Assembly: GCA_902478785.1 (NCBI GenBank)
Contig: CABSMJ010000010.1
Span: 34,518-98,517, forward strand
DNA: 64,000 nucleotides
Direction of reading: 5' to 3'
Source of the DNA: an uncultured Oscillospiraceae bacterium
GTDB lineage: Bacteria > Bacillota > Clostridia > Oscillospirales > Oscillospiraceae
Positions 17,226 through 25,438 of the stretch are shown here, in pieces. The position numbers and the translations under genes were made by a program. Each line of letters opens with the position of its first letter. Within the stretch, counting starts at the first letter, position 1. A model generated the notes under the pieces. It had not been told where the DNA came from. It ran no database searches and saw only the letters and a list, made by a program, of their open reading frames with translations.

Positions 17226-17659
17226 TTACACCTTCTGGCTGCCCACGGACCAGACGTGGTCCGCCTTTGCCGCTGCTGCCGTATTCTGGGCCATGACGCC
17301 CACCAGGGGATGGGGCGTGTAAAGCTCCTCCACATAAGCACACTCCTCCGCCGTCAGAATGAGGTCCACCGCCTTGGCGGCGCCCTCCATGTGGTGGAGC
17401 TTGCTGGTCCCCACCATCTCCCCCCATTTGGCAAAGTCTCGCAGGGCCCGGCCCAGATACTGTCGGCTGGTGCCACGCTGGTAGGCGATGGCGGTGTCAA
17501 AGAAATCGCCCCCCAGCTCCAGTCCCCGCTGGATGATCTCCCGGGAGTGGCCTCGTCGATGGTCCAATGCTGACCGTTTCGGGCGTCTCCAAACCCCATG
17601 CACCCCGTGCAAATGCGGAAAACCGTGAGATCGGAATTGCCCAGCTGGGTGTTCTACAT
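17226..17659 (-). pseudogene. Aldo/keto reductase, deleted and frameshifted
   Basis: The remnants read in order as an aldo/keto reductase: NTQLGNSDLTVFRICTGCMGFGDA (N-terminal, one frame), SREIIQRGLELGGDFFDTAIAYQRGTSRQYLGRALRDFAK (second frame), then a jump to VGTSKLHHMEGAAKAVDLILTAEE and VMAQNTAAAAKADHVW, the C-terminal cofactor-binding end. Lesions: codon 2 is TAG, one C appears lost at 17549-17550, and about 190 residues of the barrel are missing between LRDFAK and WGEMVG. The start overlaps the flavodoxin stop (TGATG), so it was the second gene of that operon. It is clearly inactive. Confidence 0.85.
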
Positions 17660-18135
17660 CACAGCTTCAGCCCTTCTACCCACTTCTTCAGCTCCGCCTC
17701 ACTGGGCCGGCCATTGAGCATCCGGCCGTCCACAATTTTGGCGCAGGGGGCACTGCCCTGCAGGTCGGATGCCGCCCGGCCCAGTCCACTGCCGCCGGAG
17801 GTGGCAAAGAGCACGATGGTCTTGCCGGAGAAGTCATAGGCCTCCAGAAAGCTATTGACGATGGTGGGAGCTGTGTACCACCAGATAGGAAAGCCCAGAA
17901 AGACCACATTGTGACCGTCCACTGGAGCGTTGGCGTCAGCCAGCGCCGGGCGGAAACGCTTGTCGTTCATCTCCACGCTGCTGCGGGAGCGCTTATCCAT
18001 CCAGTTGAGATCTGCGCTGGTATAGGGAACGGCGGGCTTGATCTCATAGAGATCCGCACCGGCGGCCTCTGCCAGTGCCTGTGCCGCCTTTGCAGTGGTG
18101 CCAGTGGCGGAAAAATAAGCGACCAATGCGCTCAT
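17659..18135 (-). CDS. Flavodoxin
   Basis: 158 residues. FMN phosphate loop FSATGTTAKAA at residues 8-18 and the second flavin loop FPIWWYTAPTIVNSF near residue 83, with FATSGGSGLG near 112: the NADPH-quinone reductase-like flavodoxin type that often accompanies LysR and aldo/keto reductase genes in Clostridia. It is transcribed divergently from the LysR gene at 18292, so it is the expected target. Its old operon partner at 17226 is dead. Confidence 0.9.
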   Translation of the reverse strand: MSALVAYFSATGTTAKAAQALAEAAGADLYEIKPAVPYTSADLNWMDKRSRSSVEMNDKRFRPALADANAPVDGHNVVFLGFPIWWYTAPTIVNSFLEAYDFSGKTIVLFATSGGSGLGRAASDLQGSAPCAKIVDGRMLNGRPSEAELKKWVEGLKL

Positions 18136-18219
18136 AAAATAACCTCCTTGTGTTGTGTTTTGCCTTTATTGTAGAGCCACCTTTCAAAAATGTAAAATGC
18201 TCATTTTCTATTTGCAAAT

Positions 18220-18270
18220 ATTCTTTACAGGCATTTTTATCTTGCGAGACGGATGCGGGCATGGTAGGAT
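18220..18270. promoter_or_regulatory. LysR operator and promoter region
   Basis: The block 18220-18240 fits ATTCTTTAYAGGYATTT, which recurs at 22706 next to the second LysR gene. A plus-strand promoter TTGCGA-17-TAGGAT (18242-18270) lies directly behind it, 22 bases before the LysR start. The 156-base gap to the divergent flavodoxin gene probably controls both. Confidence 0.5.
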
Positions 18271-18291
18271 GAAGAAAAAGGAGGCAGGCAT

Positions 18292-19155
18292 ATGGAACTT
18301 CGGGTTCTGCGATATTTCCTGGCGGTGGCCCGGGAGGAGAACATCACCAAGGCTGCGGCCCTGCTGCATCTGACCCAGCCAACCCTCTCCCGACAGCTGA
18401 TGCAGCTGGAGGAAGAGTTGGGGGTTCAGCTGTTTCATCGCAGCCGCTATCACATCGTCCTGACAGATGAGGGGATGCTCCTGCGCCGCAGGGCCCAGGA
18501 ATTGGTGGATTTGGCGGATAAAACAGCCCGGGAATTTTCCTCCCGAGAGACGGCGCTTATGGGCGAAATCGCCATCGGCGCGGGAGAGACCCGGAGCATG
18601 ACCTTCCTCTCTCAGGCCATTGTCACCTTCCGGGAGCGCTATCCAAAGGTGACCTTCCGCATCTTCAGCGCCAACGCAGATGATGTGAAGGAGCGATTGG
18701 ATATGGGGCTTTTGGACATGGGACTTTTAACGGAGCCTGTGGATGTGGGGAAATATGCCTTTTGCCGGATGAAGGAGAAAGACCGTTGGGGCGTACTGGT
18801 GCGGGCGGATGCTCCGTTGGCCGCACTGGATGCAGTCACACCTCAGGATCTGGAGACGGTCCCCCTATTGGTCAGCGGCCGGGAAACCGTTCAGCAGGAG
18901 CTGGCCAGCTGGTTTGGGGATCGTTGGGAAACATTGCAGATTGCGGCCACCTTTAACCTGATTTTGAACGCAGCCAACATGGTGCGCTGTGGTGTCGGGA
19001 TTGCGCTTTGCTTTGACTTAAACATGGCCTTTGACGATCTGCGCTTTCTCCCGCTTTCCCCCAAAATGGAAACAGGGACGGTACTGGTCTGGAAAAAAGA
19101 TCAGGCACTGACCCCGGCGGTAGAGGCCTTTCATCAGCACATTAAAAATGTTTAA
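18292..19155 (+). CDS. LysR-family transcriptional regulator
   Basis: 287 residues. Winged helix-turn-helix at residues 1-60 (NITKAAALLHLTQPTLSRQLMQLEEELG) and a periplasmic-binding-like effector domain from about 90 on. This clostridial subgroup (MELRVLRYFLAVAREENIT) commonly sits divergent to flavodoxin and aldo/keto reductase genes, as here. It probably activates the flavodoxin gene; the effector is unknown. An extra copy of its putative site overlaps its own stop codon. Confidence 0.9.
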   Translation: MELRVLRYFLAVAREENITKAAALLHLTQPTLSRQLMQLEEELGVQLFHRSRYHIVLTDEGMLLRRRAQELVDLADKTAREFSSRETALMGEIAIGAGETRSMTFLSQAIVTFRERYPKVTFRIFSANADDVKERLDMGLLDMGLLTEPVDVGKYAFCRMKEKDRWGVLVRADAPLAALDAVTPQDLETVPLLVSGRETVQQELASWFGDRWETLQIAATFNLILNAANMVRCGVGIALCFDLNMAFDDLRFLPLSPKMETGTVLVWKKDQALTPAVEAFHQHIKNV

Positions 19156-19191
19156 TAGGCATTTTTATCAAGAGAAAGCAGGCATTAGACA
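19148..19191 (+). promoter_or_regulatory. Orphan LysR-site-like sequence
   Basis: ATGTTTAATAGGCATTTTTA at 19148-19167 repeats the AGGCATTTTTAT core found at 18229. A weak -10-like TAGACA sits 17 bases past TTTTAT. No gene follows: 19192-19378 has no credible reading frame, only a small hairpin (19215-19236, arms GGGTGTCC/GGGCACCC). It may be the promoter of a gene now lost. Confidence 0.35.
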
Positions 19192-19378
19192 TAGCAGAAG
19201 AACTGTTTTAGAATGTGGGTGTCCAGAGACGGGCACCCAAAGCAGCTTCCCGTCCTCTCAGGAAAGCCCATCTGAAAGCGAGAGCCCTGTCTCCTCAGCG
19301 GCTGGCGAAGCGCAGACCTTCCCGGGACCTTCGGCGGCATAGATTGAATCGTTTTTCATCGACGCATCGCAATCATAA

Positions 19379-19411
19379 GGGGGAAGGCGCTAATAGCGCC
19401 TTCCCCCTTCT
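19379..19411. terminator. Intrinsic terminator
   Basis: Perfect hairpin with arms AAGGGGGAAGGCGCTA and TAGCGCCTTCCCCCTT. It abuts the stop codon of the convergent Rrf2 gene and serves either strand. Confidence 0.85.
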
Positions 19412-19864
19412 CTATTGCTCCTGGGATGGGTCCTCCGCCAGGCGCCGGTGGAACTCCTTCAGCATGGACGCCAGGGTGATTCCCTCCATGGTCTCCCGGA
19501 TGGCGTCCTCAATCTGATGATAGGGCCCCGCCAACACCCTTTGGATATTCCGGGCCACGGGACAGGGCCTGTGCGCACAGGGATGGATGCCGATGAGGCA
19601 GGTGATCCCCTCCGGCTCCAAAGCACTGTAAATCTGGTACAGGGTGATCTGCTCCGGTGCCCGGCACAGCTCCGCGCCGCCGGTTCCCCGGTGCACAGTG
19701 ATGAGCCCCGCCTTCTTCAACGCGCTGAGGACGTTCCGAATCACCACCGGGTTGACGCCGGTGCTCTGGGCCAGCAGATTGCTGGTCACCTTGGCCCTTC
19801 CCCTGGCCTCATGGATAAATATTAGGCAGTGAACAGCCACGGAGCATTTCATACTCAACTGCAT
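19412..19864 (-). CDS. Rrf2-family regulator
   Basis: 150 residues with the Rrf2 winged helix: MQLSMKCSVAVHCLIFIHEA, VTSNLLAQSTGVNPVVIRNVLSALKKAGLI and the wing VHRGTGGAEL. Three cysteines in CLIGIHPCAHRPCPVAR near residues 88-105 match the spacing of the Fe-S or redox-sensing loop found in many members, so it may sense iron-sulfur status or oxidants. Start 19864 follows AAAGGAAG. The divergent neighbour at 20073, a flavodoxin-ferredoxin fusion, is a plausible target. Confidence 0.85.
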   Translation of the reverse strand: MQLSMKCSVAVHCLIFIHEARGRAKVTSNLLAQSTGVNPVVIRNVLSALKKAGLITVHRGTGGAELCRAPEQITLYQIYSALEPEGITCLIGIHPCAHRPCPVARNIQRVLAGPYHQIEDAIRETMEGITLASMLKEFHRRLAEDPSQEQ

Positions 19865-20072
19865 GGATACACTTCCTTTCCATAGGGTATGGCGCAAGGT
19901 GTAATTCTTGACATTACAACTAGCTGATGGTAAACTATGTCATATGTAATATGAAAACTTACAACGCCATTGTACAACGCTTTTTCTCCAAAGGCAAGTA
20001 TCATCAGCAGCTTACAGGTCGAAACAAGTGCGGAAAAGCGATGCTAAAAATTTCGTGAGGAGATATGCCGAT

Positions 20073-20834
20073 ATGAAACTCTATGAGATCACCTTCAGCC
20101 CCACCGGCGGCACTCAGAAGGCCGCCGACCTGCTGACAGAGACCCTGGGCGGGAAAGCCGTCGCGGTGGATCTGACGGACAGCACCGTCGACCGCTCTGC
20201 CCTGGCCCTCACTTCCGAGGACGTGGCGGTCATCGCCGTGCCCTCCTACGGCGGCCGGGTGCCTGCCACAGCCGTGCAGCGCTTGCGCGCCGTGCAGGGC
20301 GGCAATGCCCGGGCAGTGCTCCTGTGCGTGTATGGCAACCGGGCCTACGAGGACACCCTGGTGGAATTGGAGGACACCGCCAGGAAGGCGGGCTTCCGGG
20401 TGGTGGCTGCCGCTGCGGCCATTGCGGAGCACTCCATCGCCCACCGTTATGCCGCTGGTCGACCCGACGCCGAGGACGCCAAACAGCTCTGGGAATTTGC
20501 CGCAAAAATCCGGGAGAAGCTGTCCGCCGGAGAGGATGGCACACCTCAAATCCCTGGAAATCGGCCCTATAAAAAGGCCGGCGGCGCGGGATTGGTGCCC
20601 AAGTCCACCAAGGGCTGCACCAGCTGCGGTCTCTGCGCCAAAAAGTGCCCGGTCCAGGCCATTGACCCCAGTGACCCCAGGCGCACCGACAAGAGCAAGT
20701 GCATCTTCTGTATGCGGTGCGTGTCCATCTGCCCCCAGTCAGCCCGGAAGGTCAGTCCCCTACTGCTGGCGGCAGTGAATATGGCGCTGAAAAAGAGCTG
20801 TTCCGACCGGAAAGAGGGCGAGCTGTACCTCTGA
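20073..20834 (+). CDS. EFR1-type flavodoxin/ferredoxin fusion
   Basis: 253 residues. The N-terminal flavodoxin-like domain begins ITFSPTGGTQKAAD (FMN phosphate loop). Two [4Fe-4S] motifs close the protein: CTSCGLCAKKCP near residue 188 and CIFCMRCVSICP near 213. Such EFR1 proteins pass electrons between flavins and iron-sulfur partners in anaerobes. ATG 20073 is set by GGAG nine bases upstream; the 15 codons before it are probably leader. It faces the Rrf2 gene. Confidence 0.85.
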   Translation: MKLYEITFSPTGGTQKAADLLTETLGGKAVAVDLTDSTVDRSALALTSEDVAVIAVPSYGGRVPATAVQRLRAVQGGNARAVLLCVYGNRAYEDTLVELEDTARKAGFRVVAAAAAIAEHSIAHRYAAGRPDAEDAKQLWEFAAKIREKLSAGEDGTPQIPGNRPYKKAGGAGLVPKSTKGCTSCGLCAKKCPVQAIDPSDPRRTDKSKCIFCMRCVSICPQSARKVSPLLLAAVNMALKKSCSDRKEGELYL

Positions 20835-20841
20835 GCAAAGG

Positions 20842-20880
20842 GAAAGGAGCCGGAGACCTGTGGTCTCCGGCTCCTTTTAT
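20842..20880 (+). terminator. Intrinsic terminator
   Basis: Arms AAAGGAGCCGGAGACC and GGTCTCCGGCTCCTTT with a 3-base loop, then TTAT. It lies between convergent genes. Confidence 0.9.
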
Positions 20881-20894
20881 GTTCTAAAACGGCG

Positions 20895-21716
20895 TCAGGC
20901 CGTCTCTGCCTTGTGATTTTGGGCGTAATAGAAGAAATACTGCTGCATAATCCCGGCGGTGTCTCCGTACCGGTCAAAGGGATTTTTCCCCTGGTACTCC
21001 TGTTGGATGATCTTCTTGATCCAGGTATCCACCGGAGCGCAGGCGGTCCGGCCATAGGCAAACAGGGCCACGCAGTTGGCTACCTTCACCCCCACGCCCT
21101 TTATCCCCTCCAGGGCGGCGATCAGCTCGTTGTCGGGGAGGTCTGCGATCCCGGCAAGGTCCAGGCGGCCTGACAGGACCTGCTCCACCGCGTCGCACAG
21201 GTAGGGCGCCCGGTATCCGGCCTTGCAGGCGATGTAGTCCTCCAGGCACACATTTTCCATCTGCCGGGCCGTGGGAAAGGTGTGGAGTATTTCGGTGGGC
21301 GTTTTGAGCTCGGTGCCGTACCGGGCGCTGAGCAGTTCCACCACGGCGCGGATGGCCGGGATGCTCTTGCGCTGGGAGATGATGAAGGTCACCAGCATCT
21401 CCCAGGGGTCCTGGCGCAGAATGCGGATGCCGGCCCCGGCCCGGGCGGCCAGGTCCAGGAAGGTGTCCTCCGTCGGAATGGCTCCGGAGAGGGCCCGGTA
21501 GTTCCGGCCCAGATCAAAATAGGGGCTCCAGATGTGCGCCCAAGTGTCCCGGCCGCAGCTCACCTGGTAGGTTTCCTCCCCGGTCTTTCGGATGTACAGC
21601 ACCTGGTCTCCGGTAATAAAGCGGTAGGTACCTCCCGGCAGCGGAGCGACCCGGAAGCACTGGCCGCTGTCGGTGATCTTCTGCAAATCAAACAGGTCGG
21701 GAATATGGACTTCCAT
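20895..21716 (-). CDS. OGG1-type DNA glycosylase/lyase
   Basis: 273 residues. Helix-hairpin-helix LEGIKGVGVKVANCVALFAYGR near residues 205-226 carries the Lys (GVKVANC) that attacks the sugar, and PVDTWIKK follows with the catalytic Asp. The N-terminal FDLQKITDSGQCFR is the OGG1/AlkA beta domain. It should remove 8-oxoguanine and nick the strand. It precedes nothing on its strand; its start is 27 bases from the end of the second LysR gene. Confidence 0.88.
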   Translation of the reverse strand: MEVHIPDLFDLQKITDSGQCFRVAPLPGGTYRFITGDQVLYIRKTGEETYQVSCGRDTWAHIWSPYFDLGRNYRALSGAIPTEDTFLDLAARAGAGIRILRQDPWEMLVTFIISQRKSIPAIRAVVELLSARYGTELKTPTEILHTFPTARQMENVCLEDYIACKAGYRAPYLCDAVEQVLSGRLDLAGIADLPDNELIAALEGIKGVGVKVANCVALFAYGRTACAPVDTWIKKIIQQEYQGKNPFDRYGDTAGIMQQYFFYYAQNHKAETA

Positions 21717-21743
21717 GTGCTTCTCCTTTCCGGTATGAACCGC

Positions 21744-22640
21744 TCACGCCTCGTCCTCCTGGGACGGGGACAGATTTTCCCGGATCCGCTCCAGGAAAAG
21801 CTCCATGGCCCTGGAGAAGATCTGAGACTTTTTCCACACCAGATACATCCCCAGCTCCAGTTTCGGTTTCAGGGGACGGAAGCAGAGGTTGCTGCCGGTG
21901 GTGTTCACCAGTTTGTCCAGCGTGAAGGCATAGCCCATCCCCTCGTCCACCATCAGCGAGGCGTTGTAGATCAGGTTATAGGTGGCCACGGTGTGGAGCT
22001 CCGTGGGCTCCTTTCTGAGCCAGCGGTACAATCCGCCCTTGTTGTCCACCTGCCGGGACAGGATCAGGGGCTTATCCCACAGGTCCTGAGGCGAGATGGC
22101 GGTCTTTTCCGCCAGAGGGCTGCTGCGCTGCATCAAAACGCCCCAGGTGTCCTTCATGGGCAGTTCCAGAAAGTTATACTTTGTTTTATCCATGTCGCCC
22201 AGGAGCACTCCGAAATCCAGCAGTCCCTTGTCCAGGCGTTCGCACACGTCCACAGCGTCTCCGCTGACGATATGGAAGCGGATGCCCGGATGGCTCTCCT
22301 GGAGCTGATGGGCGGTTTTGGCGATTTGGCGCACCCCGTCGGTCTCCCCGGTGCCGATGTAGAGATCCCCGCTGACGGTCTCATTGGACTGGGCGATCTC
22401 CTTTTCCGTCCGGCCCACCAGGTCCAAAATCTCCTCCGCCCGCTTCCGCAGCAGCAAGCCGTCCTCGGTAAGCGTGATCTTCCGGTTGCCCCGGATCATC
22501 AGCTGCTTGCCCAGCTCCTCCTCCAGCTCCCGCAGCTGCCGGGAGAGAGTGGGCTGGGTCAGATGCAGGGACTGGGCCGCCGCGGAGATATTCTGTTCCC
22601 TTGCCACTGCAAGGAAGTATTGCAGCACTCTCAATTCCAT
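21744..22640 (-). CDS. LysR-family regulator of the adjacent redox operon
   Basis: 298 residues, same subgroup as the regulator at 18292: MELRVLQYFLAVAREQNISAAAQSLHLTQPTLSRQLRELEEELGKQL. Start 22640 follows AGGAGG; seven upstream in-frame codons lack a site. Divergent from the acetyltransferase-led operon at 22784, with a shared 143-base promoter region, so it very likely controls that operon. Confidence 0.9.
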   Translation of the reverse strand: MELRVLQYFLAVAREQNISAAAQSLHLTQPTLSRQLRELEEELGKQLMIRGNRKITLTEDGLLLRKRAEEILDLVGRTEKEIAQSNETVSGDLYIGTGETDGVRQIAKTAHQLQESHPGIRFHIVSGDAVDVCERLDKGLLDFGVLLGDMDKTKYNFLELPMKDTWGVLMQRSSPLAEKTAISPQDLWDKPLILSRQVDNKGGLYRWLRKEPTELHTVATYNLIYNASLMVDEGMGYAFTLDKLVNTTGSNLCFRPLKPKLELGMYLVWKKSQIFSRAMELFLERIRENLSPSQEDEA

Positions 22641-22705
22641 CCAAAGCACCTCCTGACCCATTCATTATAGCCCAGGCCAGACATAGTTTTCAAGCATGGA
22701 TAGAC

Positions 22706-22749
22706 ATTCTTTATAGGTATTTGTTATTACATACAGAGGGTGCTAAAAT
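22706..22749 (+). promoter_or_regulatory. LysR operator and redox-operon promoter
   Basis: 22706-22727 matches ATTCTTTAYAGGYATTT, the same block as at 18220. The promoter TTGTTA (22721-22726), 17 bases, TAAAAT (22744-22749) overlaps its right end, as expected for an activator that touches RNA polymerase at -35. Confidence 0.55.
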
Positions 22750-22783
22750 AGGACCGACAAAATAGCAGATTAGGAGTATAAGA

Positions 22784-23365
22784 ATGGATTTAGAAGCATT
22801 TTTGGAACACCTAAGCAGCGGAAAGCCTGTGGAGGGCGGCAGTGAGGCCCACCTGTTCATGCATGGCGCCAGCCAGGAGGCATTGAAGATCACAGCGGAG
22901 ATCAACGGCAGCTACCATGCCCCGGAGGAGCTGCGGGCGCTCTTCTCTCAGCTGATCGGACAGCCGGTGGACGAGAGCTTTGCTCTCTTCCCGCCCTTCC
23001 ACACCGATTGCGGAAAGAACATCCACATCGGGAAGAACATCTTTATCAACATGGGCTGCAAATTCCAGGATCAGGGCGGCATCTATATTGGGGATGGCAC
23101 TCTCATCGGCCACAACGTGGTGCTGGCCACACTGAATCACGCCATGTCCCCCAGCCGCCGGGGCACCATGGTCCCCGCCCCCATCCATATCGGGAAAAAC
23201 GTCTGGATCGGCTCCAATGCCACCATTTTGCCCGGCGTGACCATCGGGGACGGCGCCATTGTGGCCGCCGGCGCCGTGGTGACCCGGGATGTGCCGGAAA
23301 ACACCATTGTGGGCGGCGTGCCCGCCAGAGTCATTCGACACCTGAGTGAGGAGGAATTACAGTGA
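22784..23365 (+). CDS. Maltose/galactoside O-acetyltransferase-like
   Basis: 193 residues with left-handed beta-helix hexapeptide repeats from about residue 78 (CGKNIHIGKNIFINMGCKF, IYIGDGTLIGHNV, IHIGKNVWIGSNATILPGVTIGDGAIVAAGAVV), closing with the family's GGVPARVIR. His in LATLNHAM is the catalytic base. It transfers acetyl from acetyl-CoA to a sugar-like hydroxyl. It is first gene of a five-gene operon and its stop overlaps the next start by four bases. Confidence 0.88.
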   Translation: MDLEAFLEHLSSGKPVEGGSEAHLFMHGASQEALKITAEINGSYHAPEELRALFSQLIGQPVDESFALFPPFHTDCGKNIHIGKNIFINMGCKFQDQGGIYIGDGTLIGHNVVLATLNHAMSPSRRGTMVPAPIHIGKNVWIGSNATILPGVTIGDGAIVAAGAVVTRDVPENTIVGGVPARVIRHLSEEELQ

Positions 23366-23904
23366 GCAAAAAGGTTCTGGTCATCTCCACCAGTCCCCGG
23401 AAGGGCGGCAATTCGGACACCTTGGCAGATGCCTTTGTCCAGGGCGCCCAGGAGGCCGGCAACGACGTGGAAAAGGTCACCTTGTACGACAAGACCATCG
23501 GCTTTTGCAGAGGGTGCCTCACCTGCCAGAGTACCCAGCGCTGCGTCATCCACGACGACGCCGATACCATCGCCCGGCAGATGCTCACCGCGGACGTCAT
23601 CGCCTTTGCCACCCCCATCTACTACTACGGGATGTGCGGCCAGATGAAGACCATGCTGGACCGAGCCAATCCCCTCTTCCCCGCCGACTATCAGTTCCGG
23701 GACATCTACCTACTGGCAGCCGCAGCAGAGGAGGACGAGCACACAGTGGACGGCGCGATTACCGGGCTGCAGGGCTGGATCGACTGCTTTGAAAATGCCC
23801 GCCTGGCGGGTACGGTCTTTGCTGGCGGCGTGACGGCCGTGGGCGAGATCCAGGGTCACAGCGCCCTGCAAAAAGCCTATGAAATGGGCAAAAACATCGG
23901 ATAA
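23362..23904 (+). CDS. NADPH-dependent FMN reductase-like flavoprotein
   Basis: 180 residues from a GTG start coupled to the upstream stop, with GAGGAGG before it. ISTSPRKGGNSDTL (residues 8-21) is the FMN phosphate loop; FCRGCLTCQST holds a Cys pair typical of clostridial iron-sulfur flavoprotein relatives; TPIYYYGMCGQMKTMLDR is the second flavin loop. It is probably a soluble flavin or quinone reductase. Confidence 0.88.
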   Translation: MSKKVLVISTSPRKGGNSDTLADAFVQGAQEAGNDVEKVTLYDKTIGFCRGCLTCQSTQRCVIHDDADTIARQMLTADVIAFATPIYYYGMCGQMKTMLDRANPLFPADYQFRDIYLLAAAAEEDEHTVDGAITGLQGWIDCFENARLAGTVFAGGVTAVGEIQGHSALQKAYEMGKNIG

Positions 23905-23928
23905 CAGACAATAAGGAGGATCTTATCG

Positions 23929-24903
23929 ATGCATTCCAAGTATAACGGATATTCCTTCCCCCTGCGGGACACGGTCAGGCGGGAAAAGGTGCACTTCCAC
24001 AACCGCTACGGCATCCAGCTCTGCGGCGACCTCTATCTGCCCAAGGATGCCCAGGGGAAGCTCCCTGCCGTGGCCGTGTCCGGCCCCTTCGGCGCCGTGA
24101 AGGAGCAGTGCTCCGGCCTGTACGCCGAGGAGCTGGCCGCCCGGGGCTTTGCCGCCCTGGCCTTCGACCCCTCCTTCACCGGGGAGAGTGGCGGCGAGGT
24201 CCGGAACGTGGCCTCCCCCGACATCAACACCGAGGACTTCTCCGCCGCGGTGGACTTCCTCTCCACCCGGGACTTCATCGACCCGGAGCGGGTGGGCATC
24301 CTGGGCATCTGTGGCTGGGGCGGCATGGCCCTCAACGCCGCCGCCATGGACACCCGCATCAAGGCCACCGTGGCCTCCACCATGTATGACATGACCCGGG
24401 TCACGGCCCGGGGCTACTTTGACGCCGACGACAACGCCGACGCCCGGTATCGGACGCGGTGCGCCCTCAACGCCCAGCGGACCGAGGACTATAAAAACGG
24501 GACCTATACCCGGGCCGGCGGCGTGGTGGACCCGCTGCCGGAGGACGCCCCCTTCTTTGTGAAGGACTACTACGACTACTATAAGACCGAGCGGGGCTAC
24601 ACCGAGCGGTCCCTGAACTCCAACGAGGGCTGGAACGTGACCTCCTCCCTGTCCTTTCTCAATATGCCCATCCTGCGCTACACCAACGAGATCCGCAGCG
24701 CCGTGCTGGTGATCCACGGGGACAAGGCCCACTCCTGCTACTTCAGCAAGGATGCCTTCGCGGACATGGTCAAGGGCAACCCCTGCACCGACAACAAGGA
24801 ACTGCTCCTGATCCCCGGCGCGGTCCACACCGACCTCTATGACCGCAAGGATATCATCCCCTTCGAGAAGATCCAGCAGTTCTTCCAGACCTATTTGAAA
24901 TAA
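23929..24903 (+). CDS. Dienelactone-hydrolase-like alpha/beta hydrolase
   Basis: 324 residues. The nucleophile elbow reads GICGWGGMA, so the nucleophile is Cys, not Ser, as in dienelactone hydrolases; the acid is likely in IHGDKAHSC and the His in GAVHTDLYD. The N-terminal FHNRYGIQLCGDLYLPK and FDPSFTGESGG are typical of a clostridial hydrolase group found beside LysR-controlled flavoproteins. Substrate unknown. Confidence 0.8.
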   Translation: MHSKYNGYSFPLRDTVRREKVHFHNRYGIQLCGDLYLPKDAQGKLPAVAVSGPFGAVKEQCSGLYAEELAARGFAALAFDPSFTGESGGEVRNVASPDINTEDFSAAVDFLSTRDFIDPERVGILGICGWGGMALNAAAMDTRIKATVASTMYDMTRVTARGYFDADDNADARYRTRCALNAQRTEDYKNGTYTRAGGVVDPLPEDAPFFVKDYYDYYKTERGYTERSLNSNEGWNVTSSLSFLNMPILRYTNEIRSAVLVIHGDKAHSCYFSKDAFADMVKGNPCTDNKELLLIPGAVHTDLYDRKDIIPFEKIQQFFQTYLK

Positions 24904-24919
24904 GAGGAGAAGATTGCCC

Positions 24920-25426
24920 ATGGTGAGAGTATTCTGCCTGCTTCTTGCAGCCCTCAGCCTGTCCGCCTGTGTCTCGGGTGAGGTTCCGGGCAGTTCCGAC
25001 ACACCTCAAACGGAGATCTCCCAGCCCTCGGCCACCACTCCCTCCCAATCCACGCAAGTCCAGCCCAGTCAGGAGGAATCCGCTTTGAAAATCACCGTGA
25101 ATGGCCAGGAGCTGCTGGCCACCTTTGCGGACAACAGCTCCGCCCGGGAATTTCAGGAATTGCTTGCCCAGGGGCCGCTGACCGTGGAGATGGCAGACTA
25201 CGGCGGCTTTGAAAAGGTGGGTGCGCTGGGTACCACGCTGACCCGAAACGACACCCAGATCACCACCCAGCCCGGCGACGTAATCCTCTACCAGGGCAAT
25301 CAGATCACCATTTACTACGGCACCAATTCCTGGAATTTCACCAGGCTTGCCAGGATCGACGATCCCTCCGGCTTACAGGAAAAGCTGGGGGACGGCACGG
25401 TGTCGGTCACCTTTTCTCTTGCATAG
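24920..25426 (+). CDS. Lipoprotein with cyclophilin-like fold domain
   Basis: 168 residues. The N-terminus MVRVFCLLLAALSLSAC is a lipoprotein signal with lipobox LSAC, followed by a Ser/Thr/Gln-rich tether. The domain ITVNGQELLATFADNSSAREFQELL...GDVILYQGNQITIYYGTNSWNFTRLARI is the cyclophilin-like family that follows such operons. It would be anchored outside the membrane; no enzymatic residues are evident. Start 24920 is set by AGAGGAGAAG. Confidence 0.8.
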   Translation: MVRVFCLLLAALSLSACVSGEVPGSSDTPQTEISQPSATTPSQSTQVQPSQEESALKITVNGQELLATFADNSSAREFQELLAQGPLTVEMADYGGFEKVGALGTTLTRNDTQITTQPGDVILYQGNQITIYYGTNSWNFTRLARIDDPSGLQEKLGDGTVSVTFSLA

Positions 25427-25438
25427 GAGGTATATGAT

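Noticed and set aside
23923..25002. Minus-strand frame of 359 codons opposite the hydrolase and lipoprotein genes
   Set aside because: Antisense shadow with Gly/Val/His bias and no start context.
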